Virus record (IMG/VR): IMGVR_UViG_3300032050_000079
Coordinates: 1-64,000 of that record
Direction: 5' to 3' (one strand)
Length of the DNA stretch: 64,000 nucleotides
From: a virus
The notes beneath the pieces were generated by a model. It did no database searches. It was not told the origin of the DNA and saw nothing but the letters and a program-made list of their open reading frames with translations. The translations under genes and the position numbers were made by a program. Of the stretch, positions 37,401 through 47,613 are shown in pieces; the first letter of the stretch is position 1, and every line of letters begins with the position of its first letter.

Positions 37401-39754
37401 ATAAATCAGTTCTACTGAATATTCTTTCTTGGAAACCAGTTGGCTGTCTCATTGTCATAAATGCTAATCTATTTTTTCCATTTGCATCTTTAAACATTAG
37501 AGGAAGATTTAACGCTTTGTCGTCCAAGTCAAATGTACCCAGAGCATGGTGATACAGGTGGGCATTAACGCCATCTATCAACATTCTTCCATCTTCCATA
37601 TCAAAATTCATAAAATTAACTGCTTGTGTTCCATTAATTCCAAAAGCAGTTTTTAGATTTGAATCAAATCCGTTTACATTAATATTTATAGTTGAATGAA
37701 TTCCGGGCCCTCTTCCTGTGATTGCTCCAGATGCTGTGGTTCTTATTTGCGATCTTGTCATATCTGGGAATGTCATGTACATGGCATCGCCCTTCATGGA
37801 GAATGCTTGTGTTGCCATTTCTTTTGTAATTCTATCAACCAACGCCGGGATAGATCTAGGATCTGCTCCAGACAAAAGTGCTCTTTGTATTTCTACCGCT
37901 TGCTGTTTAGCTCTTGTCATTCTAGCTCTTAAGAGTCCGGGAATATTGATCTAAAGGAGCTTCAGCCTCTCTTCTTATTGACTCAAGAATATTTTTATCT
38001 ACAATGCCAGTCTTCATAAATTTATCGGCTTTTTGCATTTGCCTTTGGACAGTGCTCTCCATCCCTTTAAAAAAATCATCTGCGTTCATATAATCAGGGT
38101 GATACATCAACATCAAGGGATCTACTCTAACTGGTTTAGGAGCAGACATTGACATATCCATAAGAATGCTGTCTATGTTTCCTTGAGATATTTCTTCCTT
38201 TAATGAAGATCCATAAACGATCATCATTTTGTCTCTAAGCTCTCTAGGCATGTTATCAAAACTTCTTACAATATCTTCAAACTTTAATGAAGACCCTTCA
38301 AACGCGCCTCTCATAGTTTGTGATTTTGCGTGATTCATCTTGTAGACAATTGCTTCAATTTCTTTTTCTATATCATCTATCATTGACTGTTCTTCCAATC
38401 CAATTGGAATTCCAATACTAGCTTTAAGATTTGTTAATTTGTCTTGTAAAAAATTTACTCTGGATTGCCAGTATTCCATAGAGGTTATTGCTTCACCATC
38501 TCTAGCTCTTTCAACTCCGTCAAAAATAGCTAAAGCTTTTTTTGCATATGCAAAATCTTCTTTTTTTGCAGTTGATATCTCAGGTGCATTATCTGTTGCT
38601 ATTTTTTCTAAATTGTTTTTAAAGTCTTTTAGGTTTCCACCTGCATCTGCATAATCGTTTCCAAGTCTTGCAATAAAGTCGTTTAAATCAGTGTCAGACA
38701 TAAGATCGCTATAATAACTAACTGCTTCTTTTATTTTAGCTCTTACCAGTTGAGGAATACGCTTTGCTTCGTCTGTTGCTCCAGTTATCTTCATCGTAGC
38801 AAACTGATTCATTTCTTTATTACCTATTTCCATTCCCATAGACAAAAGGTATTTTTCTTCTGTAGTTAAATCTTTCATAGAAAACAATCCTTTAAAAAAG
38901 GATCCAATATCATCATATTGATAAATAGAATCTTCTAATTTTCCAGAAATTGCTCTAGTTGTTGTTAATATTCTTCCTGCATCTAGTGAAACTCCATTTA
39001 ACTTTGCTAATCTTGCAGCGTGAAACTCTAAAATAGATTCTTCTAAATCTTCTCCAGCTATTGCAAAACCTCTTGCAGAGAAAAGGGCCTTGTAACGTTT
39101 TGGTAATTTTGCTACTTTTTTACCTACCGTAATTGAATCTTTTGTCATTAAATCGTCAACAAACTTATCTGTTAACGTCCCAAGACCAAGGGCATACTGA
39201 AGTTGTTTCATTTGAGTAGAATCTATGACATTTCCTGCTGAATCTTTATATCTCATAACCATGATGCCATCATCAGTAACATTTAACATTCCGTGCTTTT
39301 GACCAAATGGAGAGTTCATGAATGCATCTAGCTCTTCTTTGCCTCCACCAAAATCAAACTTTAAATATTCAACAGTCATTGCCTCATCTATATATTGTTC
39401 AAGATCCATTTTTATGAGAACATCTCTAGTTCGTGGGTCCATTGTCGATCTTTGTAAGCGCGTGTTTAAAGCTTTTGCTTCTTCACCTATATGTTTAGCG
39501 CCTCTTCTTTCGCCAATTCCTAGGCCTGTAGCATTAAAGGTTCTATAATCAGTTATATGTAAACCAGTAATATGGTCTGTGGCCTCTTGTGCCGTACTGA
39601 ATCTATCTCCAGTAGGAGTGAAAACGAATTCATACCCGCTACCGTCAGCTTTTTGCTCTATCTTAAAAAAATTTCTTAGTGTAGTATTTCTTTTTAAGGC
39701 AGACTCAGCTATAGAAATTTGTCTGCCTAAAGATAAGTTAAAAGGTGAAGCCAT
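34481..39754 (-). CDS. Large tail-interior protein, tape-measure companion, three CGG +1 sites (1,756 aa)
   Basis: ATG 39754 follows the tape-measure candidate's stop by eight bases. Three CGG codons (606, 968, 1421) mark every point where the open frame changes. Span minus three bases is 1,757 codons. Most of the sequence is alpha-helical and charged, with a hydrophobic stretch near the C-terminus (STYAALGLAAFGFIYSARK). That composition fits an extended tail-lumen protein or a continuation of the tape-measure function. Conventional calling would give fragments of 610, 364, 404 and 339 residues. The last has its own ATG with AAGGAG 7 bases upstream, so initiation at 35500 is an alternative for that part only. 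Confidence 0.82.
35489..35492 (-). other. CGGA +1 recoding site 8
   Basis: Sense context is ATT CGG ATT TGA, codon 1421. The zero-frame stop is only two codons after the CGG, so a shift must occur at or just before it. Here an ATG with a good AAGGAG sits 11 bases upstream in the new frame, so independent initiation is a credible alternative or addition. Confidence 0.65.
36849..36852 (-). other. CGGA +1 recoding site 9
   Basis: Sense context is ACA CGG AGT CAA, codon 968. The zero frame stops at TGA nine codons after the CGG. The +1 reading GGA GTC AAT TTT is open through the following ~450 codons. No start codon with a ribosome site lies near the junction. Confidence 0.8.
37936..37939 (-). 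other. CGGA +1 recoding site 10
   Basis: Sense context is TCC CGG ACT CTT, codon 606. The zero frame ends at TAG five codons after the CGG. The +1 reading GGA CTC TTA AGA joins the next 360-codon frame. Confidence 0.8.
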
Positions 39755-39762
39755 AATTATTC

Positions 39763-42700
39763 CTACGCAAAAATTTGTTGTGATATTCCAGCAAAGATAT
39801 CAATTGCCGAATTGCCAAATGGATTTGAAACTGGAGTTACGTTTCCTGATATTCCGTTTCTTGACATTATTGCCCTGAGTTGTGCAGCGGTATCATCTTG
39901 TTGACTTCCTCCTCCAAAAGTTGGGTAGCTTGGATTAGTCAAATTTGCTTCACGAACCTGCTGAGGATAGTAACCCATTTGAGACATGTCTATACCCATC
40001 GATTGACCCATTTTTATTTTAACATGTTCCATATTTGTGTTCGGATGCCAACCTTCCCAACTCAAACCAGGAAGTTCATGTCTAGAAAAATATTCAGTTA
40101 AATCTGGCCTTTCTTCTACTTTCATTCCCCAAGCGGATTGATAAATTCTTCTTTCTAATCTTCCAGATGTAGAAAGAATTCTTTCTCTTTCTCCTTCATC
40201 TGTTTCTTGAATCATAGCTTTAAAATGTTCACGCTTCCTTTTTGGAACTGCAAGCGAAAGTGTGTCGACCGAAGCACCTGCTAGATCTGCTCCATACATT
40301 GTCCTCTTAGCTGCTTGTGAGAACTGGTTTGCAGATGCCATATCGCCCATTTGTCTAGCCTCTGCCGCAAGAGATGTATTTTTAACATAGCTTAAAATAT
40401 CTGTATATTCTTCTAGTGCCATTTGCTTTTTGCGTTCTTTTGGAATAAATCTATCACCAGTTACCAATTCTTTGGTATTACCAAAAAGGGAGTAGGCTCC
40501 TGCACCGGCAAATCCAACTACTGAACCAAAAGCCTTAGCTCCAGCTGTCGCACCAAAAAATGAACCAGCTATACCACCACCAATTGCGGCTGCAATTGGG
40601 TTTCTTTGTGTAGACTTGTACAGCATCGGCATGATAAAGCTTTCAATTGGATCTTGCCATTGTGGGAATGTTGATCCATAAACATTTCTTCTTTCCCAAT
40701 CTTCTTGAGCGGTTCTTTTGTTCAAAAATTTTGTATTAAAATATGTATCTCTATGAGCTATGTATTCCCCAATTCTTCCTGCGGCGTAACCTTTTGCGTC
40801 TATACCGAGTTCTTCTGGAGAAGAATTTTTATATTTATAATCAGAAAAATTATATTTTGATGTAGTGTCTTCTACTTGAGCTCTTATCTTTTCAAGTCTT
40901 ACTCTCTCTTCTCCAGTTGTTAGTTGCGAATTAATTGTTCTATTAAGTTCTCTAAACTGCTTTGAATATGGAGCGACATCACCTAAAATATCTAATTGAG
41001 TCAGCGGACCATAGTCTCCTGACATATTATTAATTCTTTCATAACCAGCTCCAGGAAGCCTAAGCTCTCCTTCTGCAACTTTTGTAAAAGGATCGCCTTG
41101 TTGAAAGTTAATAAAATAATCTGCGCCTGGCAAGAATGGGTATTTGTCCGCCATAGTATTTCTAATTGGGTTCAAATAATTAACATTTGTTCTGTCTTTT
41201 GGAACAAATCTTCTAATTATTTCAGAAAATTCTATGTTTCCTAACGCACCTTCTGCTGTTAGGGGAACGTCACCAAGACCACCAAGGTTAAGGTCCCAGA
41301 AAGCCCTGCTGCTACCATATGCTTTTGATGCAGACTGTAATACTGATCTTTGTGGCTCAAAGTCTCCTTGACCAAAACCATAAGCTTCACGCATAGAGGC
41401 AAAACCGAAACCGTAGATACCGAATGTTTCTTGCATTCTATATCCTATTTCTCCAGCTTGGAAATTCATGTTAGCATGAGATATTGGCGTTCCTGCTCCT
41501 ACAATTTGTGGTGGCACATTGCCAGGAACTGGTGGTGGACCGTATTGATTGCCTGACACATACTGAGAGTTATAAGCAGCTATAGTTCGCATTGATTCTT
41601 GCTTTGCAAGTCCCATCACTCCAGCTCTACTGGCCATACTAGAGTTGTATGCAGATATAGCTCCAGCTCCACCGCCCACTGCCATTTGACCTGGAGCACC
41701 GTAACCAAACCCGCCAGTGTAAGAACCAGTACCAGGGACTCTTTGGCCATAATCCATGGTCACCCTGCCAGACATCATTAACCCTTGAGGGTTGTAGGCA
41801 CCAGATTGACCTGCTGGAACATACTGTGCCATATTTTGTGTGACTTCATCTGCGTGCATTTCTAGCTGAGGCTTAAGCAGCTTGCCTACTGAAGCATTTA
41901 ATACTGAAGTCACTGGTCCAAATGGACCGCTAAAGTATTCTCCAGTTACTGGATAAGGTCTATCGTAGTAGTGTTTTCTTTCAAATCTATATGGATCAAA
42001 TGGTCTTAATGGAGAAAAGTCATAACCAAAAGCCAATTTTTCTGCTGGACTTTCCCAAAAATCTGAACTATAAGTAGGTGCAGTTTTTAGCCTCTTATAC
42101 CACGATGGTCGATAGTACATTGTTTTACCGCCTTCAAAAGGCGTATTACCAAGAGGCCAGTATCTTCCTTGTTTGATTGCAACTTCCCCTTGAGTAAGTT
42201 GCTCTTTCTTTTCTTGGTAGCTCATTCCACCAGGCGTGATACCTGCAGCGAGAGATTGCGCTTGCATAACTCCAGAAGCTGCTTGACCTAAGAAAAATGG
42301 CGAATAAACTTTGTCTCCTCTTATATCCCTTTCGTTGACCATTCCGCCAATAGTTCTATCTGCAGCCAGGACTGTAGCGCCACCAGCAACAACTGGAAGT
42401 GCACGCTTCATTACCATTCCTCTTGCGTAGAGGTCTAATGGCCCTCTATAGTTTGAAACATTAATTCCAGCACCCATAGTGCCAAAATATCTATTTAATC
42501 TTTCAAATCCATGAGATATTGGTATTGAAGCAAAGCTTACTGAAGACGGATCATTATAGGTATTTATTCCCGCAATATTTAATCCAACTTTTTTTCCTCC
42601 AGCTATAGAAGCAGCTGTTGATGCCGTTGGCACAAAAGTTAAAGATTGATTACCAAGTGGGTTGCTTGCATATTCGTCAATCTGATATGGAGCTGAACCA

Positions 42701-45700
42701 AACATTCTTTTAAAAGCTGGTTTAAACGGAGCAGTGAATGATCTTACGCCGCTTGAATTAATTATTGAATTAGTTCCACGAATATATGGTTCAGCTAAAG
42801 ATGTGAAAGCTTTTTTAGCTGCTGGATCCCTAGCAATTCCTATTAGTTCGTCCAAAGCCGAAGATGCACTTACTCCTGTAGGAAGTTTTGGTTGAAATGT
42901 TTTTAACGCATTAAAGTTTAGTAGAGTAGAGAGGCCAGCAGCTTTTGCTTCTGCTGCTTGAGCTGCAGAAAGCCTTCCATCTTTTAGCATCTTGGCCACG
43001 ATAGAATCTATGTCCATAATTAATTGAGTTGGATTATTCATTCCTCTGGTTACAGCATCGCGCTGAATCATAAGTCTGAATATTTCGTTTCTTAATTCAT
43101 CTAACCTTGTTGAAAGTGCTGGCGATTTTTCTGCCATTTGAGACACTGCGGTTAAATTAGTGTCGTCTAGCATGCTTCTTACTCTTGCGGTTTGTCTTGT
43201 TAAACCAGTGGTATCAATGCCTCTAGCTCTTAATCCTGGTATAGCTGCGGCTATATCATCTAGCAGAGCCTGACCAGTTTCAATCCCCTCAATAGGATTT
43301 GTTATATCGGTTGCTCCCATTTGTCTATTGAAAAAAGGAACATTTACCTTCATTTGATATCCGCGGTAGATTCTCAAACTCTTTCATAAATGGCAGAGGT
43401 GCCCCATAATTAAAGGGCTGTTGCTGGAATTGATCGTAAGCCCTCAGAACTTGCTTATGGTCATAAATAACATTATCAAGATCATCAACCACCTCAGCGC
43501 CTTTTGAGCCAGTTTGAAGCCTAAGCGTTCTACCACCTTTATATTTAACTTCATTTTGTAGTGCTAAATCTAAAAGAACTCTTGGATTATTTATATCATA
43601 ATCTCTTTTTCTAAACCTAGATGCTAATCTAAATAAGGAGTTTGGTTGCTCTTCGTCAACATCAAATCTTTTTTTCATTCTATCAATAAAAGAAAGATCT
43701 TTGTTTCCAGCTGCTGCTTCCATTTCTGCTGTTGATACGGTTTTTTTATTCGCCATATAACTTAAGGCACGTGTAAATATATTGCTTTCTTGAGGATTAA
43801 TAATATTATAAAGGCCTTTTAATTGACTAATTTGAGGAGACATTGTTGCAGCATCTGTCCCCAATATTGAAAGGTTTCCTTTAGGACCAAAAATTCCAGA
43901 AGACTTCTTTGTCCATATAAACATCTCGGCAGCGTGTGACTCTAGTCTTCCAAAGGGCTGCATTGACAAGCCACCTTGAATTTGTATTGGCGCAAATTTA
44001 TTTACTCCACTAGGCCCACCAATTCCAAGCATTTGCATTGGGTTAAATCTAACAATTGGAATTCTAAATTGTTGAGTCATAAAATCTTTAAAGCTAGAGG
44101 TTAAAGATTTTATTTTTGTAAAATCAACAATTTCTCCTTGTTTATTTTGGTAGATTCCATCAATTTTTGAAAAGCCTATTGACTTTGAAACAGGGTCATT
44201 AATTTTTAGCTTACCAGCTATATCTCTTACAACGTCTTTTTGTTCTGGTTTGAGATAATTAAAAATACCTTTATCAAAAGCTTCGTCAACTAAAAGCTGT
44301 TTCATTCCAAATAGGTTGTATCCACCAGAGCTTGCCCTAGATGTCATCGCCTTATTCTTAATTAAGAAAGCTCTTAACTCTCCAAAATTGCTTGCGTCTA
44401 TACCTCTATTTTTTATCTGTTGATCAATTAGCGAAGAACTTACGTATCTTTTATTTGAGTCTAATAAATTTATGCCAAGTATCTGAGCAGTTCTTCTTCT
44501 AAGAAAATCTTCTTTTGCATTTGTAAGAGGTCCAACAAAATCTTGATACACTGCCTTTTGTGGCTTGAGCATTGTTTGCCCATAAGGAACTACTGACTCA
44601 TGATAAAAAGTGTTCCAAGAACTGTCTACTTTTGCTTTTAATCTTTTTTGAAATTCTTTTCTAGTGAACAATGCATCTGTTGCACTAATAGATCTTTTAA
44701 GTGCATCTGAAGTGAATTGATCTTCTACTTCTGGATTTGCTTTTCTAAAAACTTTAAGAACTGTATCATAAAAATCATCATCTGTTGTAGATAGAGAGTG
44801 ACTTTTTCCTATTTGAATTCTAACACTGGCATGCTCCATGCCCCTGCTGCTTCTTGGTGTTTTGACAACATTAATAGATCTAACAAATCTATCTGCAGCT
44901 TCTTTTGACGCACCGTTTCTTCTTAAGTTGCCAGCTAATTGTTCTTTATAGACATTAGTTTTAAGAACAGTAGCAAAAGATGCTTCGTCAACTGCCCCTC
45001 CACCAGGACCGCCCTTACCCATGAGTTGATTAACTGTTTCGGCGTATGATGAAAACTTGCTTCTGTGCTGCCCCTGAATAGCTCTAATCGCGTCTTCTAA
45101 TCTATTGGTTGCATCGAGTGATGGGCCCTTAATTAATAAAACTGCATCTGCAAAGTTCTTTGATCCAGATATAACGTCATGACCCAGTTTTGCATCTCTA
45201 AACTTGCTATTAAAAGATCTTAATCCAACAGAAAATCCCCTGAATGCAGGAATTGTGTCAATGGCCCCATAATAACTAGTTGTTGTATCTTCAAATCCAA
45301 TAAAAAAAGATTTAGCGTACTGCCCTGCTTGTGCTAGCTTTGATTTGCCATCTCTTTCTGCTGCAAGAGCTGCTGCCTTTGGTCCGCCTCTTGCTCTGTG
45401 CATGGCTTGTACTGGGCCGACTTGATTTTGCTTACCCTGCTCCACTGCGTAGCTGAATGCTGCACCGGCGCTAGACATGTATTTAGTTGTTTCGCCAGCT
45501 ATCTTAGAAAAGTCTTGACCAACTTCTTCTAGTATTGTCCTGACGTCGGCGACTCTATTGGCTCTAGCCATTTGCTTTGCTGTTAGAGACAGATTAGGAT
45601 TCTGAGCATATGGTAAGTCGTAATAAAACTTTGCTCTGCCAAATGCTGCTCCACCTACGGCACCTAGGCCAGTAATTGAGGCGATATTATATACTGATTG

Positions 45701-46397
45701 CTTAGCAAAGTCAGCTAAAACGTCAGCTGGATTATACCATTTGACCTTTTTTCTATCTTGATTATTCCCAAAAAGAGGATCTGTTACTGCTCTTTGAGTA
45801 ATATATAGAGCTGGCAATTCGTAAGGAAGTCTTCTTCCAAGTTGAACAAACTTCTGTTGAAGATCGTCTCTTGCAGACCAAACAGCTGCTGGCTCTCTTG
45901 TTATTCCGCCACCAGCTGCTTGAATTTCGCTCCTAGTAAGATAATGGCCGCCCTCTAATACTTGATCTCTATGTACAGCCTGTGTTGCTCGCCCAGTACT
46001 TAAAGTTCCATCTGCAGATTCATAGACCAGTCTACTGTATGGGTCAACACTATCATCGACATATCTTGTAACTCCGTTCTAGTTCGTCTGCTGTACGTCT
46101 TAGTTTATTCCATGAATCAACAAATCTAGCAGAAAACTGACTGCCACCGTCTGCTGCGTCTTGAATTTTTTTACCAAGCTTTAAGCCTTGACCTCTGACG
46201 ACCCTGCCCAAAACTGCGGACGTAACAACAGCAGCTGTAGTGGAGGCAAAAAAGCGCATCATAGGATGCCCATTTAGTGCTCTTGCTATAGCGCCAGAAT
46301 TAGGACTTGGGCCCTCTGATTCTCCCTCATTAATTTGAGAGTCTCTAGAAGTAACTCCATGACCCAAACTGCTTATTGGTCCACGGTCTCTAATCAA
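39763..46397 (-). CDS. Tail tape-measure candidate, two CGG +1 sites (2,210 aa)
   Basis: It follows the two tail-chaperone-type genes, the standard tape-measure position. The start is a TTG at 46397, seven bases after AGGA. The frame cannot extend further upstream because of a TAG three codons before it. CGG codons at 108 and 1012 are the only frame changes. Span minus two bases is 2,211 codons. The 240 bases between 46053 and 45817, empty conventionally, translate cleanly in the +1 frame. Several hydrophobic Gly/Ala-rich segments are visible, among them SITGLGAVGGAAFG and IGGGIAGSFFGATAGAKAFG, as in tape measures that insert into host membrane. The rest mixes helical sequence with Gly/Pro/Tyr-rich stretches in the C-terminal half. 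No enzymatic domain is recognised. Confidence 0.82.
43360..43363 (-). other. CGGA +1 recoding site 11
   Basis: Sense context is CCG CGG ATA TCA, codon 1012. The zero frame reaches TAG 13 codons after the CGG. The +1 reading GGA TAT CAA ATG joins the 1,200-codon downstream frame. The in-frame ATG there has no ribosome-binding sequence. Confidence 0.8.
46073..46076 (-). other. CGGA +1 recoding site 12
   Basis: Sense context is CTA GAA CGG AGT, codon 108. The +1 frame carries TAG ending four bases before the CGG, and the zero frame TGA seven codons after it, so the shift is confined to ~25 bases. The +1 reading is GGA GTT ACA AGA. Confidence 0.85.
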
Positions 46398-46412
46398 CTT
46401 TGATTCCTAACA

Positions 46413-47036
46413 CTATCCCCAAAGCTTGCGAGCAATTGGGTCCTCAAATTTAGCTTCACCATCTTTTCTAGATGCATTAAATCTATTTGCAAAATCTTTT
46501 TGTTTTTGCATTTCTTCTTCTGGATCAATCAACTGTAGAGAAACATTGGTTGATTCCATTCCAGCTGCGTTTTGTTGAATCTCAATTATTTTTTCAGCTA
46601 ATGCAACGTGTTCTGCTAATTTAGAAAATGTCATATTATCAAGATCTGAAGGCCTAAATGTTGGCATTGTTGCCAGAACAAAAGCTTTCATTAAAGATCT
46701 AACTTCATTGGCTTCTTCTCTTTTTTGCTCAACTATGTGTTTTGCTTTTTTTGCAGAAGAAAAACCAGACTCTTCTAATACTTCTTCTGCAAGAGAAGAA
46801 ACAAGACCTGCAGGATATTTATCCGAGTCAAAATCATGAGGATAAATAACAGCATACTTTATTATTAAGTCTTCTATGTCTGCGTTAGAGCTATCGCCAT
46901 TTTTTTGAAATTCAGATATCTCATCAAATTCTGAAAAAGTAAGTTCTCTAAAAAGAATAATTTCTTTTTTTATAGAGGTCTCAAATATGGACCCATATTT
47001 ATTTTTTATTTCAAATATAAAAGATGGGTCTATCAT
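46413..47036 (-). CDS. Tail assembly chaperone-type protein, second copy (207 aa)
   Basis: Acidic helical protein located between the tube genes and the tape measure. Its centre (ELTFSEFDEI, IIKYAVIYPHDFD, PAGLVSSLAEEVLEESGF) matches the preceding 170-residue protein (LCILFPSYD, AGLPSLISQEVLEASGF) in order and spacing, so the two are paralogues. It extends ~100 residues further, with a Glu/Lys-rich C-terminus. In many tailed phages this position holds two overlapping chaperone products made by a frameshift. Here they are separate genes with a stop, 3 spacer bases and a new ATG. Function is inferred from position and the pairing. Confidence 0.75.
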   Translation of the reverse strand: MIDPSFIFEIKNKYGSIFETSIKKEIILFRELTFSEFDEISEFQKNGDSSNADIEDLIIKYAVIYPHDFDSDKYPAGLVSSLAEEVLEESGFSSAKKAKHIVEQKREEANEVRSLMKAFVLATMPTFRPSDLDNMTFSKLAEHVALAEKIIEIQQNAAGMESTNVSLQLIDPEEEMQKQKDFANRFNASRKDGEAKFEDPIARKLWG

Positions 47037-47039
47037 TTA

Positions 47040-47552
47040 TTATAACTGTCTTACTTCTAGTGCTACGAATCCGGATGCCTCAAGAACTTCTTGAGAAATA
47101 AGAGAAGGAAGACCAGCCATTTCTCTTGTCATCGCTGCTACATCATAAGATGGGAAAAGTATGCAAAGCTCAGCTATGGCTTCTTCATTCCAAAGGTTTG
47201 CTTCTGCTGTTGACATTTGCCCTGATTGAACAAGTTGTTCCATTTTTCTAACTAGATTTTTATATTCTAATCTAGAAAGAGGTCTCCATGCAATATGCTT
47301 GTCAAAAGATATTGACGTAACATAAACGTCACCATGTTCTTTCTTCCAAATTTTGATCTGTCCTGCAGTCGGCCCATCTGGCCAAATCTCTTCTTCGTCT
47401 GGCAAATCTTCTACTGAAGTAACTGCTTCTATGTCCTGCTCTTCTGTATCAAAATCTTCATCTACCATCTGTGCTACAAGAGCTTCTTGTGCGCCAGTTT
47501 CTTCGATTAACTCTTCTGATGAACTAACTACTACTTTTCTTTTCTCGGTCAT
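47040..47552 (-). CDS. Tail assembly chaperone-type protein, first copy (170 aa)
   Basis: The start ATG has AGGAGA 9 bases upstream and lies after a 53-base intergenic stretch that contains a promoter-like sequence. The N-terminal 55 residues are strongly acidic. The C-terminal two thirds (HIAWRPLSRLEYKNLVRKM, then AELCILFPSYD and PSLISQEVLEASGF) form the domain shared with the next gene. Size, acidity and location before the tape measure suit a chaperone that coats the tape measure during tube assembly. No slippery heptamer linking the two genes was found. Confidence 0.75.
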   Translation of the reverse strand: MTEKRKVVVSSSEELIEETGAQEALVAQMVDEDFDTEEQDIEAVTSVEDLPDEEEIWPDGPTAGQIKIWKKEHGDVYVTSISFDKHIAWRPLSRLEYKNLVRKMEQLVQSGQMSTAEANLWNEEAIAELCILFPSYDVAAMTREMAGLPSLISQEVLEASGFVALEVRQL

Positions 47553-47585
47553 ACTTTTCTCCTATTTTTAAAATAAACCTAAAAC

Positions 47586-47613
47586 ATTATACCATACAAC
47601 ACTGCCTATGGAA
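47586..47613 (-). promoter_or_regulatory. Sigma70-like promoter candidate before the chaperone and tape-measure genes
   Basis: Sense strand has TTCCAT, 16 bases, then TATAAT, in the intergenic region upstream of the 170-residue chaperone. The -10 is a perfect consensus and the -35 is partial. It could raise transcription of the tape-measure and baseplate genes apart from the tube genes. Sequence match only. Confidence 0.4.

Noticed and set aside
47030-47060. Programmed -1 shift between the two chaperone-type genes
   Set aside because: No slippery heptamer was found, and the second gene has its own ATG after a stop and is a full paralogue of the first.
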